From contig CAJXMG010000001.1 of NCBI GenBank assembly GCA_913056395.1, positions 55,550 to 119,549 of the forward strand: a stretch of DNA of 64,000 nucleotides, given 5' to 3'. Shown here in pieces: positions 52,073 to 61,492 of this stretch (positions are counted from its first letter, which is position 1; each line of letters begins with the position of its first letter). Made by a program: the position numbers and the translations under genes. The DNA is from an uncultured bacterium. GTDB taxonomy: Bacteria; Planctomycetota; UBA8108; UBA1146. The notes below the pieces were generated by a model. It saw only the letters and a program-made list of their open reading frames with translations, had not been told where the DNA came from and searched no databases.

Positions 52073-52803
52073 ACAGAACCCTGATTCTCCTGCGCAGGGA
52101 ATTGCTCTCGACTTTCGTCTCACCCGTTTCGTGGATCATTCTGGTGCTGTTCCTCCTCGTGATGGGAGCGAACATGTACATCTCCATCATTGCTGTGGGA
52201 GGAGACCTCCGGCAGCTTCTGAGTTCTGCCTACGGCGGTCTCGTTTTCTGGTTCATGTTTCTGGTGATCCCGCCACTGGTGACGATGCGAAGCCTGGCTG
52301 AGGAGCATCGGCAGGGGGCACTCGAAGTGCTGATGGTCACGGGGATCAGCGATGCCAGTGTGGTCATTGCCAAGTGGGCTGCTTCTTCCATCTTCTACTT
52401 CACACTCTGGGTGTGTCTGCTTCCGCTTTGGGGAGTACTTTCACTGGTGGGTGACGTGGAACCGGGATTGCTCTTTACCACCCACGTCGGCATCTTTTTC
52501 ATCGGCTCTGCATTCTGTGCCAATGGAATTCTGGCTTCTGCACTGACCGCTCATCCCCTGGCTGCAGCCGGGTTGTCCTTCACTTTCAACATCGCCCTGT
52601 TCATGGTCCATTTTTTCAGCAACCTCTTCCGACCGGGAGAGATCGAGTTGCTCTGGATCGAACATGTCAGTGCGATTCATCACATGGTGGATGAGCTGAC
52701 CCGTGGAATCCTCGATTTGAGAGTCCCTGTTTTCTGGTCCACCCTGATTCTCTTCTCCCTCTTCCTTGCCACACGAGTATTGGAGAGGAGGCGCTGGGCA
52801 TGA
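52069..52803 (+). CDS. ABC-2 permease, GldF-like
   Basis: This 244-residue inner-membrane permease has six helices. After helix 2 comes the coupling sequence MRSLAEEHRQGALEVLMVTGIS, typical of the GldF/NosY group (EERRxGTxExLLxxPV). The N-terminus has RRELLSTFVSPVSWI, also family-typical. It overlaps the ATPase gene and the GldG-like gene at both ends. In Bacteroidetes the GldA-F-G complex is needed for gliding; in other phyla such systems are of unknown role. Confidence 0.88.
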   Translation: MNRTLILLRRELLSTFVSPVSWIILVLFLLVMGANMYISIIAVGGDLRQLLSSAYGGLVFWFMFLVIPPLVTMRSLAEEHRQGALEVLMVTGISDASVVIAKWAASSIFYFTLWVCLLPLWGVLSLVGDVEPGLLFTTHVGIFFIGSAFCANGILASALTAHPLAAAGLSFTFNIALFMVHFFSNLFRPGEIELLWIEHVSAIHHMVDELTRGILDLRVPVFWSTLILFSLFLATRVLERRRWA

Positions 52804-54257
52804 GTGTTCTCACAGAACGAAAAAATCGTGCCCGCAGGCATGTACCGCTGCAGATTCTTCTGGCTCTCTGGTGTGTCTTTGTCGCCAATGCCTGGGTCTT
52901 CCACTCTTCGATTCGCTCCGATTGGACTGCGGACGGCCTGCTGACGGTGACCGATTCGGATCGAGAGTTGATCAAGGCATTGACCGGTCCCGTCGAGGTG
53001 GTGATCCCTCTCAATCTGGGGCCGGAGATCGAGGACACCCTGAAAACTCGGGTCCTTCTGAAATCGGCACGCTGGCTGGAGGAACTCAGCCAGGTCGCTC
53101 CGAACCGTTTGCAGCGTCCCATTCTGATTCGAGTCAATCAGGAGGGGGAGAAGTGGGCTGCAGAACGGGCACGAAGAGTTCCGGCCCTCGAAGAGACGGA
53201 TGTGGACCGCATCCATTTCTTTCATGACGGACGCCGGGTTTCCCTGTCGTCGGAAGAACTGGCTGATTTTCGCATCCCCTCTGCTCTCGAGCCGGAAGGG
53301 GTTGCCGAGATTCTTGTGGATCGAACCCGGGAAGGGATCGAATCCGCTTTAAGACGCCTGATCAGGGAGGACCAAGCTTTGATCCGGATCAGTCAGGGAA
53401 GCGGTGAACCGGGACTGAAAGAAGCGGGGAATAATTCGATGGCGGCCCTGCGCAAGGATCTTGAATCCCGCGGGGCACAAGTGGAGGGGATTCGCCTGCC
53501 ATTTGTGGAATCGATCCCCGGGGATACTGATCTGTTGGTGGTCGTGGCTGGAGGGGTGGGGTCATGGGAACCCCTGGGAGCTTCGGTCGAAAGGTCGATT
53601 CAACGATATCTGGATGCGGGTGGGGGAGTTGTCCTTCTCCTCCCTGGTAAAAACATCAGTGGTCTTGAAGGAATGCTGTCGCGCTCGGGGATCGATGTCG
53701 GTCCCGGTTTGGTTGCGGAGGAGATCGCCCTCGAACAGGGTTTGGTCCGGCCCGCGTTTGTCGCGGTCGGCCGTCAGGTGCATCCCCGTCACCCTGTGAC
53801 TATGCCCTTTTTAAAACGGGGGCTCAATGCCCGCTTTTCTCCTGCCAGAGTTCTGCAACTTTCGGAGGAAGCAACGCCGTTGCTGACAACCGGACCCGGT
53901 GCGTGGGTCGAACGTGATGGACGCATGGCCCAGCGTGATCCGGGGGAGTCCCCTTCCCCGCAAGTGATCGCTGCGGCGAGCGAAGTCGGTGGAGGTCGCC
54001 TGATCGTCGTCTCCTCCTGGACTCCGGTTCTCAATGCCCTGTGGCAGGGGGACAGTCGTCGCTTCCTGCTCTCCTGTTTTCATTGGGCTGCTGGAGAAAC
54101 CCAGCCGTTGGGTGCCGGTCGTGAGCCGATCACTCGCAGAGTGGAGCTTTCCGCACCGTTCCGAAATTCTTTCTTCTGGACTGCACTGGCAGTACTTCCC
54201 GCCTGCGCTTTCTTTGGCGGATTGCTGGTCAGTGCATTGCGCAGGAGGAATGCATGA
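52800..54257 (+). CDS. GldG-like ABC-associated extracytoplasmic protein
   Basis: This is a 485-residue protein with an N-terminal helix (residues 16-34), a large extracytoplasmic part and a C-terminal helix near residues 458-478. The middle follows the ABC_transp_aux/GldG pattern: a first domain with AEEL-type helices and a Rossmann-like second part in which DLLVVVAGGV and LDAGGGVVLLLPG are typical, ending in GGGRLIVVSSWTPVLNAL. It overlaps the GldF-like and DUF4340 genes, so it is made with them. It likely gates or scaffolds the transporter on the outer side. Confidence 0.84.
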   Translation: MSVLTERKNRARRHVPLQILLALWCVFVANAWVFHSSIRSDWTADGLLTVTDSDRELIKALTGPVEVVIPLNLGPEIEDTLKTRVLLKSARWLEELSQVAPNRLQRPILIRVNQEGEKWAAERARRVPALEETDVDRIHFFHDGRRVSLSSEELADFRIPSALEPEGVAEILVDRTREGIESALRRLIREDQALIRISQGSGEPGLKEAGNNSMAALRKDLESRGAQVEGIRLPFVESIPGDTDLLVVVAGGVGSWEPLGASVERSIQRYLDAGGGVVLLLPGKNISGLEGMLSRSGIDVGPGLVAEEIALEQGLVRPAFVAVGRQVHPRHPVTMPFLKRGLNARFSPARVLQLSEEATPLLTTGPGAWVERDGRMAQRDPGESPSPQVIAAASEVGGGRLIVVSSWTPVLNALWQGDSRRFLLSCFHWAAGETQPLGAGREPITRRVELSAPFRNSFFWTALAVLPACAFFGGLLVSALRRRNA

Positions 54258-56056
54258 ACCCGCGGACAACACAGATCCTTGCGATACTCGCAGTGGTGCT
54301 GACCTTTTTTGCCTATCGCTCAGTCCGGGATGCCCGTCCGACCTATGTGGTTGGCAGTGATCGCCCACTCAATTTTTCTGTACCCGCCGTTAAAACTATC
54401 GAGATCGATCGCAGGGATGGGAATCCGATTCGCATCGAGCAGATCAGCACAGCAGAAAGAAGTCGTTGGAGTATCACCGCACCCGTCGTCGATGAAGGCC
54501 GTTTCGCCGCCATAGAGGATTTGTTGTTGATGCTTCGGGATATGGAATCCTACGGAGATGGTCCCGAGGATCTTGCTCGCTGTGGACTCGATCAGCCCCG
54601 TGTTTCCCTGAGTATCGAAACCGGTTCCAAAGTCCATCAGGTCGCATTTGGATCAGACCATCCCTCCCTCGACCGAGTGCATGCTTTGATCGATGGCAGA
54701 TCGGTGTTGGTTCAACCGGAGTTGAGGGGAGTCCTCGAGGATTTTCAACTCTCCGAATTGCGCGAGGATGCGGTCGTCGGAATTTCTCCACAGCGCATCA
54801 AAGAGTTGAGTTTGAGTCGACCCGGTGAAGAGACGTTGTTGCTACAAAGGAGCGGACCCTTCTGGTGGATGGAACAGCCCTATCGCGGTGATGCGAATCC
54901 CAATGCCATCGAGTCCTGGTTGGAAAAACTCAGCCAGTGGGCGGTGATCGATTACCTCGACGATCCCGAGAAGTTTCCGGTGGAGTTGAAGAATCCCCGT
55001 GCAGTGTTGACCCTGAAAACTGAAGATCTGCAGAAAACTATCGAGATCGGTCCGCTGTTCGCCGTCGAAGGATCCTCCACTGCCGTGGCGGTCAAGACGA
55101 GCGACCGATCGGCCGTACTGATCGTCGCCGGGTCGACTGCGGAGGGTATTGTGAATCGTTCATCGGCGAGATTGTTGAGCCCCTATCTGATTCGTACCGA
55201 CAATCCCCGCATCCAAACCCTGAAGTTGTCCTCGGGTGCCTACGGCCCGGTAGAAATCATGGGGGATGACAGCGGAGAATGGAGGGTCGACTGGGCTGGA
55301 GAATCTCGGGTTCGCAAGGCTGACAAGGGAATCGTCGAATCCTGGTTGACGGACTTGCGCACACTGCGATCGGAGACGTGGCAAAAGGTCGATCGTAGTC
55401 GGTTGCAACAGTTCGGCTTTGATCAGGCTCTGTTGGAGATCCAGTTGCAAACCTCCAGTGCAGAGACGGAAGAGTTGATCGTCGGTTCGACGGTCGAAGG
55501 TCGTCCCGGTCACCACTACATCTGGAATCCGCGCAGGGACAGTTGTGCCATCGCCGTTCTCGGTTCACTGGAAGCGATGCGCAGGGCCCCATTCACGGTG
55601 CGCTCCAGAGAATTGCCCCCATTGACGGAGGAATTGACCCGAATGCGTCTCTCCTCTTCCGAAATCGGCGAAGTCGAGTTGGTGCGCCCCAATCAGCAAT
55701 GGCGTGCGGTTGGCGGTGGAGCTGCACCCGAGTCGGTCGAGGCTTTTCAGCAGGAGTTGCAACTGGTAGCAGAGCGTTTCAGAGGGATGGCGGTGGGGCG
55801 TTGGCTCGATCCGTCGGAACCTGCGCCCAGTGAGGATCTTCACCGGGTCAGGATCGATTGGCTTAGGCTGGATCCGACCGATCAACCTTTGCGAACCGTT
55901 TATTTGGGCGGGCTGACCGATGAGGGATGGGTTCGCGCCAGGCTCGGTGATTCGGCGTGGGGGTTTGCCCTCGCTCCCGTTGCCGGGGCTGATCTGGAAG
56001 CCCTTGCGACAGAGACTCTGCAAAGATTGGCCTCTGAGGGAAGGGGCCCCCGATGA
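54254..56056 (+). CDS. DUF4340 domain protein
   Basis: The 600-residue protein has an N-terminal helix (residues 6-22), then repeated beta-rich units of about 150 residues with the DUF4340 pattern: VKTIEIDRRDGNPIRIEQ, SRWSITAPVVDEGRFAAIEDLL, CGLDQPRVSLSIETG and later counterparts (ETLLLQRSGPFWWMEQP). DUF4340 genes regularly follow gldFG-like genes; the substrate is not known. It overlaps its neighbours on both sides. The extracytoplasmic location is inferred from the anchor. Confidence 0.85.
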   Translation: MNPRTTQILAILAVVLTFFAYRSVRDARPTYVVGSDRPLNFSVPAVKTIEIDRRDGNPIRIEQISTAERSRWSITAPVVDEGRFAAIEDLLLMLRDMESYGDGPEDLARCGLDQPRVSLSIETGSKVHQVAFGSDHPSLDRVHALIDGRSVLVQPELRGVLEDFQLSELREDAVVGISPQRIKELSLSRPGEETLLLQRSGPFWWMEQPYRGDANPNAIESWLEKLSQWAVIDYLDDPEKFPVELKNPRAVLTLKTEDLQKTIEIGPLFAVEGSSTAVAVKTSDRSAVLIVAGSTAEGIVNRSSARLLSPYLIRTDNPRIQTLKLSSGAYGPVEIMGDDSGEWRVDWAGESRVRKADKGIVESWLTDLRTLRSETWQKVDRSRLQQFGFDQALLEIQLQTSSAETEELIVGSTVEGRPGHHYIWNPRRDSCAIAVLGSLEAMRRAPFTVRSRELPPLTEELTRMRLSSSEIGEVELVRPNQQWRAVGGGAAPESVEAFQQELQLVAERFRGMAVGRWLDPSEPAPSEDLHRVRIDWLRLDPTDQPLRTVYLGGLTDEGWVRARLGDSAWGFALAPVAGADLEALATETLQRLASEGRGPR

Positions 56057-57477
56057 GTGGAATCCGCAGTTCACTGGTTTTTCTGCTTTTGATGGTCTCT
56101 GTGATCTCACTCTTTGTTCTCAACCGCTGGCAGCCCGAGATCCGGCCTGGGGTGAAGCCTGAGCAAGCCGGCAAAACTGTGAAGGATCCCGGCGGGGTCG
56201 ACAAGCCGGCAGCGACAGGGGTCGATCGCTCAGGACCACAAAACTCGGGATCGGAAGAAACCGGTTCGCAGGATTCCCAAACCTTCGGGGAAATCGGACC
56301 CGGACCCGGTGCCGAGATCACCGAAGTGGATGGTCCCTTTGAAGTTCTGCTTCGGGTGATGGACTCCCGTGGAAATCCTGTCGCAGCCGGTTTGAAGACA
56401 GGGTTGTTCCAATCTGCGGGTGAGCCGATCGAATCGACCGATTCCTCGCAGGATCTGGAGGTTCAGGGATTGGTGGTCGGAGGATTCGGTTCACAGGAAT
56501 CGGGGCTGGGAAGATCTACTCCCCGATTGGAGATCGATCCACCGTCGACAGGGAGATGGATCGTCGATTCCACACTCCAGAATTCACCCTCCGATCTGCT
56601 GACCATCGAGAGACTGGTTCTGTTGCGTCCGGATTCCCCGGATTCCCCTTCGATGTTGGTCATCCCTGCGTTGACCAAAGCACCTGCAGGGAGCCGTCTA
56701 AGGGTTCAGGTGGTGGGGGATGGTCGAACTCTGGACGGGGGAATCCTCAAGGTCACCGGAGAAGACAATCTGTGGCACCTGCCTCTGGTACCCAGGCAGT
56801 GGTATGCGGGTCTTCTCAGGGTGGAGGTGGTGTGGTCCTGGGAGGCCGCCACCGGGGATCGTCAGAATCAGGTCCTCGAGGTTCGCGGTCAGGAGTTTGC
56901 CGGGCAGGATTGGAGCTGGAGCGGAACCCTCAGCGTCGATACGGCAGCAGAGGCAAAGCGACAGGGTGACAAAATTCGCCGGTGGTATCGCCAACTTCTC
57001 GATGAGGTCGAGATGACCAGGGATCTGCTTCTGGTTGCGGGAGCCCACGCCCGCGGGAAAAGGGCGAAATTGGTGCGCGACGATGTCCGTTATTCGCGAA
57101 TGTTGACCCACCCTCTGGCACCGGTTCTCGATGATCTGGGGCGGGGGGCCCGCTTCAACGAAAGGCGCTGGAGAAGATTGCTCGATGAGGAATTGCCCGA
57201 GCGCTGGAGCCCCTGGGTTGAGGAAGGGGCGATTCCCTGGCCTGACCGATACCCCGGCCCTGCCCGCAATGTCCCCCTGCTGTTTCACACGCTGGTGAAG
57301 TACAGCCGTCTGGAGAGCACTGTGATCTACATGGCTCTGGGCAAGGAGAGGCATCCGAATGACTTCGTCGCCGATTTCGACTGGGATCCAGCGACAGAGC
57401 GGACGCAGACTCTGGGAAAACTGCGCAACTTTATCAACGCCATACGGGAAAAGTTGTCGGAGCTGGAAGGGGAATAA
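56053..57477 (+). CDS. Unknown membrane-anchored protein of the Gld-like operon
   Basis: This 474-residue protein starts with a hydrophobic helix (residues 7-24), a Gly/Pro/Ser/Asp-rich stretch to about residue 85, a beta-rich domain (about 95-300) and a helical C-terminal part (about 300-470) with many Arg and Glu. No known domain was recognised. The ATG overlaps the DUF4340 stop (ATGA), so it belongs to the operon as its fifth gene and may be a lineage-specific partner of the transporter. Confidence 0.68.
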   Translation: MSGIRSSLVFLLLMVSVISLFVLNRWQPEIRPGVKPEQAGKTVKDPGGVDKPAATGVDRSGPQNSGSEETGSQDSQTFGEIGPGPGAEITEVDGPFEVLLRVMDSRGNPVAAGLKTGLFQSAGEPIESTDSSQDLEVQGLVVGGFGSQESGLGRSTPRLEIDPPSTGRWIVDSTLQNSPSDLLTIERLVLLRPDSPDSPSMLVIPALTKAPAGSRLRVQVVGDGRTLDGGILKVTGEDNLWHLPLVPRQWYAGLLRVEVVWSWEAATGDRQNQVLEVRGQEFAGQDWSWSGTLSVDTAAEAKRQGDKIRRWYRQLLDEVEMTRDLLLVAGAHARGKRAKLVRDDVRYSRMLTHPLAPVLDDLGRGARFNERRWRRLLDEELPERWSPWVEEGAIPWPDRYPGPARNVPLLFHTLVKYSRLESTVIYMALGKERHPNDFVADFDWDPATERTQTLGKLRNFINAIREKLSELEGE

Positions 57478-57492
57478 GGGTGACCGGTGATC

Positions 57493-58221
57493 TCACCTGA
57501 TCCTCTGGATTTCCACCTCTCCCTGGCGATAGCGTTCGATTTCCCCTTTGGTGCCGACCCACAGAAGAGCTTCAAAATCCTTCGACTGGACCTTCCAGCG
57601 ATAGACCTGGATTTCGCCGATCTTTTCTTGTCGTTCCCGCACCAGTTTCAGTTCGAGGAAGCGGTATTCCCCGGGGATCAGGGCCGAAAATGTGGCCTCT
57701 TCTGATTGCGCTATCTTTTTGCCGATCAGTAACCAATGTTCGAAGGACTGATTGCCGAGGAGAACGAACTGTTTCTTGAGCGGGATCACGCGATCGACCT
57801 GATTGCCGGATCTTGGATCCCTGACGACGATTCGTACGTCCTCTTCCCGGAACTCTGCTGCGGTGACCTGATCGGTCATAGCTCCTGCCAGAGCCTCGAC
57901 CGTGAGTTGTCTTTGCAGGGAAATCGGCCGCAGGTTTTCAGCGGAGAAATCGGTCTTTTGGCGAATGTCCAGGACACGCCCGTCCCTTTTCCAGTTCAGT
58001 CTGGAATCCAGTCTCCAACGCTGTGTCTTCGGCTCCACTGGCGGAATCAGGCGAATTCGGGTTGAGCCGACGGGTGCTCCTGCGTGGACCCAGCGCCAAC
58101 TGATTTCCGAATCTGTCACGTAAGGCAGGGGAGAGGCCCACTTATCCGGAACGGGTGAGACAGGTATGGGGTCATCGACTGTAAATGGCAAGAGAGCAAT
58201 GAGGATCAGTGGTGAAATCAT
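57493..58221 (-). CDS. Small exported protein, DUF3108-like
   Basis: The protein has about 242 residues with a short signal peptide (residues 1-15, ILIALLPFTV). The remainder is beta-rich, with EISWRWVHAGAPVGSTRIRL at the start and a RWRLDSRLNWKRDGRVLDIRQKTDF stretch. The order of strands recalls DUF3108, a periplasmic lipocalin-like family, but the match is weak. The ATG at 58221 was chosen; the frame is open upstream for 38 codons without signal character. It converges on the Gld-like operon, 15 bases away. Periplasmic location is likely; function unknown. Confidence 0.62.
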   Translation of the reverse strand: MISPLILIALLPFTVDDPIPVSPVPDKWASPLPYVTDSEISWRWVHAGAPVGSTRIRLIPPVEPKTQRWRLDSRLNWKRDGRVLDIRQKTDFSAENLRPISLQRQLTVEALAGAMTDQVTAAEFREEDVRIVVRDPRSGNQVDRVIPLKKQFVLLGNQSFEHWLLIGKKIAQSEEATFSALIPGEYRFLELKLVRERQEKIGEIQVYRWKVQSKDFEALLWVGTKGEIERYRQGEVEIQRIR

Positions 58222-58462
58222 TTTTGATTCCCATTCGTGACACACGGAAAAGTTGTCGAAATGGACCCGTGCAATTTTGATGCGGTTTGTGGTACGATCG
58301 CATCTTGGTTGGAGTGAGGACATCTGGCAAGACACGATGCATTTATTATTGCTGCATTGTTGGCGCTGAGTGATCCAACTTTTACGGGACGAGGAGGCCT
58401 CGATAGGGGCGTCTCGGTTCGAGTCGGGGAATCGATTTTTCGACTCGTATCATGGGAGTGAC

Positions 58463-58486
58463 GTGCCTGTTCACTGTACAGGGCAC
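58463..58486 (+). promoter_or_regulatory. Leader hairpin before coiled-coil gene
   Basis: GTGCCTGT pairs with ACAGGGCAC (one bulged G) around a 7-base loop. It ends 6 bases before the Shine-Dalgarno of the coiled-coil gene. Further upstream, GAGTCG and CGACTC also pair. Together they form a structured leader of the 282-base gap. Confidence 0.5.
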
Positions 58487-58503
58487 GCGGGAAAGGAATG
58501 CTG

Positions 58504-59517
58504 ATGCGCAAGGATTTGTCCTTGATTCGACGTCTCGAAAAGATTGAGAAGGAACTGGGTTATTGCCAGATCAAGCTCGAAAAGGAACAACGTCTTGCGA
58601 CCCGTGTGCATTTTTTACGTGCACACCGGGATCACATGAGAAACTCCCTTAGCAGTTACCCCGAATCAAAGAGCGGATCGCAAAATTCACTCGGTGGTCT
58701 CTCATTTGTGGAGATTTCCCGTAAATTGATGGAAGAGGAATCCACCTTCGCTTTCGAAGAGATTCGCCTTGAGTTTATCGCCATCGGTATGCGCCCGGAA
58801 ATCGTCGACGAGCTCGACCTTCTGGATCAAGACATCACTGATACGACGGAGAAGTTGCAAACCTTCCGCGTGTTCCACGACAAGATTGAAGGACTGCAGT
58901 CGGAGAGAACCCAGGCGTTGAGCAGTTTCATCCTCGAAGAGGGTGAACCGGTTTTGAAGATCTCCGAGAATTTCGAAGAGACGGAGTCGCGCTGGAATGT
59001 GCTAACCGAAGACCTGACCAACATCGATGACGCTCTCTTCTGTGTTCAAAGGGCGAATGACTACCTTGCGTCTGCACGTAACTTTGTTCTTCAGGCCCGT
59101 AGTCATTACTCTGTCCAAGATTGGCTCGAAACTGGCTATCTCGTTGATCTGTTCAAGCACTCTTTGATCGGCCGTATTCGAGAGATGCTTGAAGGTGCAG
59201 AGAGAAACCTGAAAACTGCTTTGGGTGAACTCATCTGTCTTAATGATGAGGATTATGATCTCTTTGAGTTTTCCGATTTTGCCCCGATCTTGCTTCCATT
59301 TTACAAAAACCTTTTCAGTGATGTCTTCAAGCAGACCAAGTTTCAAGATGTCCTGAGTATTGTGGAAGAGCGACTCGATCGATCTGAGCGGCTTCACAAG
59401 CGTTTAGAAGAAACGCGTGAGGCAGTCTTTGACATGCAAATGCAGCAAGAGACTCAGAGGGAGAATTTGTTCCAGCAGATCGGTGAAGAACGCAGAAAGT
59501 TGCGTTTGATCAGCTAA
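58504..59517 (+). CDS. Coiled-coil protein of unknown function
   Basis: The 337 residues are highly charged and almost wholly helical. Residues 1-35 and most of 85-335 have heptad-like spacing of Leu, Ile and Phe, suggesting long coiled coils; the centre has a less regular part. It has no signal peptide or membrane helix, so it is cytoplasmic. The ATG at 58504 has AAGGA 6 bases upstream; an ATG at 58498 is too close to that site. A structured leader and a possible extended -10 (TGG-TACGAT at 58290-58298) precede it, and a strong terminator follows. Function not assignable. Confidence 0.7.
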   Translation: MRKDLSLIRRLEKIEKELGYCQIKLEKEQRLATRVHFLRAHRDHMRNSLSSYPESKSGSQNSLGGLSFVEISRKLMEEESTFAFEEIRLEFIAIGMRPEIVDELDLLDQDITDTTEKLQTFRVFHDKIEGLQSERTQALSSFILEEGEPVLKISENFEETESRWNVLTEDLTNIDDALFCVQRANDYLASARNFVLQARSHYSVQDWLETGYLVDLFKHSLIGRIREMLEGAERNLKTALGELICLNDEDYDLFEFSDFAPILLPFYKNLFSDVFKQTKFQDVLSIVEERLDRSERLHKRLEETREAVFDMQMQQETQRENLFQQIGEERRKLRLIS

Positions 59518-59545
59518 TCGGAGTTCTGAAAACCTGAATTTTGCT

Positions 59546-59593
59546 GGCTGGCACAAATCCTCATATATTGAGGATTTGTGCCAGCCTTTTTTT
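59546..59593 (+). terminator. Strong intrinsic terminator
   Basis: An 18-bp perfect stem (59546-59563 with 59569-59586), a 5-base loop and seven U on the plus strand end the coiled-coil transcript. The stem overlaps the last codons and stop of the convergent ThiF/MoeB-type gene. Confidence 0.92.
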
Positions 59594-60613
59594 AGCCTGT
59601 TTTTCATCCTTTGCGAGATCTCCGGTGATCAAAGCTCTTCCGTCTTCATAGAAACTGATGGCTCCTGAAGGATCTTCGATACGTAAAGACCAGGGAGTGC
59701 GGATGTAGCTATCATTTCCGCAATGATCCAATGCGCTTTCAATCTGATCGAGGTCTTCGTCGAACCAGGTTTCCAATGAACCGCTACCGCATAACCGACG
59801 AATGGGTTGTTTAATTGGGGAAGGTTTACCAGTCAGGATTTTCGAGGTGTTTCCTTGATCGGAACAGGTTGGGCAGGAGGGGTCCCTCTCCAGTTCTACC
59901 CAAGACTCTCCAGTTGCCAGTGACCCCCTGAGAATTTTGCGAGTTTGACTTTGCTGAACCGATTTGTCGGGCCCGGATATAAAACTGTCTGTGAGAAGTC
60001 TCATCACTGCTGAAGAGGCGGCGAAACACGACGCAGGAAGAACTCCTTCAGTTTCACAGGTTCCCAAAGGATAATAGTCCATTCTTGGATCGACCCAGCA
60101 GTGATAACAGGGTGAGCCAGGTGGATTGAATGAGGCCGCAACCCATTTATCGGCGATCGCAGCAGAATGGATCCACCCAATTCCGGTCTGCAAAGATGCT
60201 TTCTGGATAAGAGAGCGGACAGCGACGTGATCGGTGGCATCGATGACCACATCATGGCCCGTGAAGAGATCGAGAACATTGCGGGGGGTCAAATGACCCT
60301 CATATGTTTCGACGACGCTGCGCCCCCCTTGAGATTCGAGGGCTCTCTTTGCGGCTCGAACCTTTGGCAAACCTTGCTGAACGTCTTCAGCGGTGTAAAG
60401 AATCTGCCGATGGAGGTCTGTGGTCTGGACGCGGTCGCCATCGACGAGGGTTAATTTGCCCAGACCACTGCGGTGGAGCATCTGCGCAAGGGGGGATCCG
60501 ACACCGCCGACGCCGACCAGGAGGACAGAGGTCTGTGCCCACAGGTCGTCGAGGTTGGCACCGTTGCGAACCCTTCTCTGGCGGTCATATCTCTGGATGT
60601 CATCTCTTTCCAC
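59561..60613 (-). CDS. ThiF/MoeB-family E1-like adenylyltransferase
   Basis: This 350-residue enzyme activates the C-terminal glycine of a ubiquitin-like sulfur carrier. The N-terminus has RYDRQRR, typical of MoeB/ThiF. VLLVGVGGVGSPLAQML is the Rossmann motif, followed by ATDHVAVRSLI. The catalytic Cys region is CETEGVLP. Two zinc-type CxxC pairs are CYHC and CPTC. A C-terminal extension of about 70 residues is unusual. The MoaD at 1477-1722 is a possible partner, but a ThiS elsewhere is equally possible. The GTG start at 60613 has AAAGGGAT upstream. Confidence 0.85.
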   Translation of the reverse strand: MERDDIQRYDRQRRVRNGANLDDLWAQTSVLLVGVGGVGSPLAQMLHRSGLGKLTLVDGDRVQTTDLHRQILYTAEDVQQGLPKVRAAKRALESQGGRSVVETYEGHLTPRNVLDLFTGHDVVIDATDHVAVRSLIQKASLQTGIGWIHSAAIADKWVAASFNPPGSPCYHCWVDPRMDYYPLGTCETEGVLPASCFAASSAVMRLLTDSFISGPDKSVQQSQTRKILRGSLATGESWVELERDPSCPTCSDQGNTSKILTGKPSPIKQPIRRLCGSGSLETWFDEDLDQIESALDHCGNDSYIRTPWSLRIEDPSGAISFYEDGRALITGDLAKDEKQAKKRLAQILNI

Positions 60614-60814
60614 AGGATCCCTTTCTCACGACTGAAGGTCGAATCTAGCCCAGGGATGGTCAGGACTCTAGCCGAACCTTCGAGGAAGGGGACCAAGACG
60701 GTTCCTTTGGGTGTGAAGGGTTGCACAGGGGCCCGCCGCAGTTTGTACTGACCCTTTGGATGTGGCGGAAACACTGGGGATTTCCATGGTTTGCAGTGGG
60801 AGCTGGGGGACAAG

Positions 60815-61492
60815 ATGACAGATCTTTTTTCCGATTCCTCCTTTATGACTGCTCTTCTCTGCTCTTATCTCATCGGTTCGATTCCCTTCAGTTACATCAT
60901 TGCCCGCCTCAACGGTGTGGATCTCTTGAAAGTGGGAAGCGGAAATCCCGGAGCGACCAATCTCTCCCGGAATCTGGGAAAGAAACTGGGTGCCATCGGT
61001 CTCGGTTTCGATCTCCTCAAGGGAGTCGTCCCCGTATTGCTCGCTCCCTTTTTTCTGTCTGATCATTTGGGAACAGGCGAGCAGCTCCCGGTCTACCTTG
61101 GGCTTTCTGTCGGAGCCGCTGCGATCGTTGGTCATTGTTTCTCACCCTTCCTTCTGGGTAAGGGTGGCAAGGGAGTGGCAACCACTGCGGGGGTTCTGTT
61201 GGCTTACGAACCGTGGATTGCGATTTCGATACTGGCGTTTTGGGGGATTGCCCTCATGAGAATTCGCAGTGTGGGGATCTCTTCCGTAGTCGCCGCTTTG
61301 GGTGGCAACCTTCTGGGAGCCACGATGATGGCCCAGGTGTTTTCCTTTAAGGGCATCCTGATCAACTGTGGGTCCGTCGATGATCAACGCATTCTGGGAT
61401 TGACTCTGGTCATCATTTGTCTGCTGATCATAGTGCGTCATCGAAGCAATATTCGTGAGTATCGTGAAGCCCGATCGGCGGCCAAATCATGA
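60815..61492 (+). CDS. plsY: Glycerol-3-phosphate acyltransferase PlsY
   Basis: PlsY acylates glycerol-3-phosphate with acyl phosphate, the first step of phospholipid synthesis. This multi-pass membrane protein of 225 residues has GSIPFSYIIAR, VGSGNPGATNLSRNLGKK (phosphate-binding loop), GHCFSPFLLGKGGKGVATTAG, and several helices at the C-terminus, all typical. The ATG at 60815 has a GGGGGA stretch upstream; the frame is open from 60791. The stop overlaps gpsA, the source of its substrate, so a plsY-gpsA operon is evident. Confidence 0.94.
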   Translation: MTDLFSDSSFMTALLCSYLIGSIPFSYIIARLNGVDLLKVGSGNPGATNLSRNLGKKLGAIGLGFDLLKGVVPVLLAPFFLSDHLGTGEQLPVYLGLSVGAAAIVGHCFSPFLLGKGGKGVATTAGVLLAYEPWIAISILAFWGIALMRIRSVGISSVVAALGGNLLGATMMAQVFSFKGILINCGSVDDQRILGLTLVIICLLIIVRHRSNIREYREARSAAKS

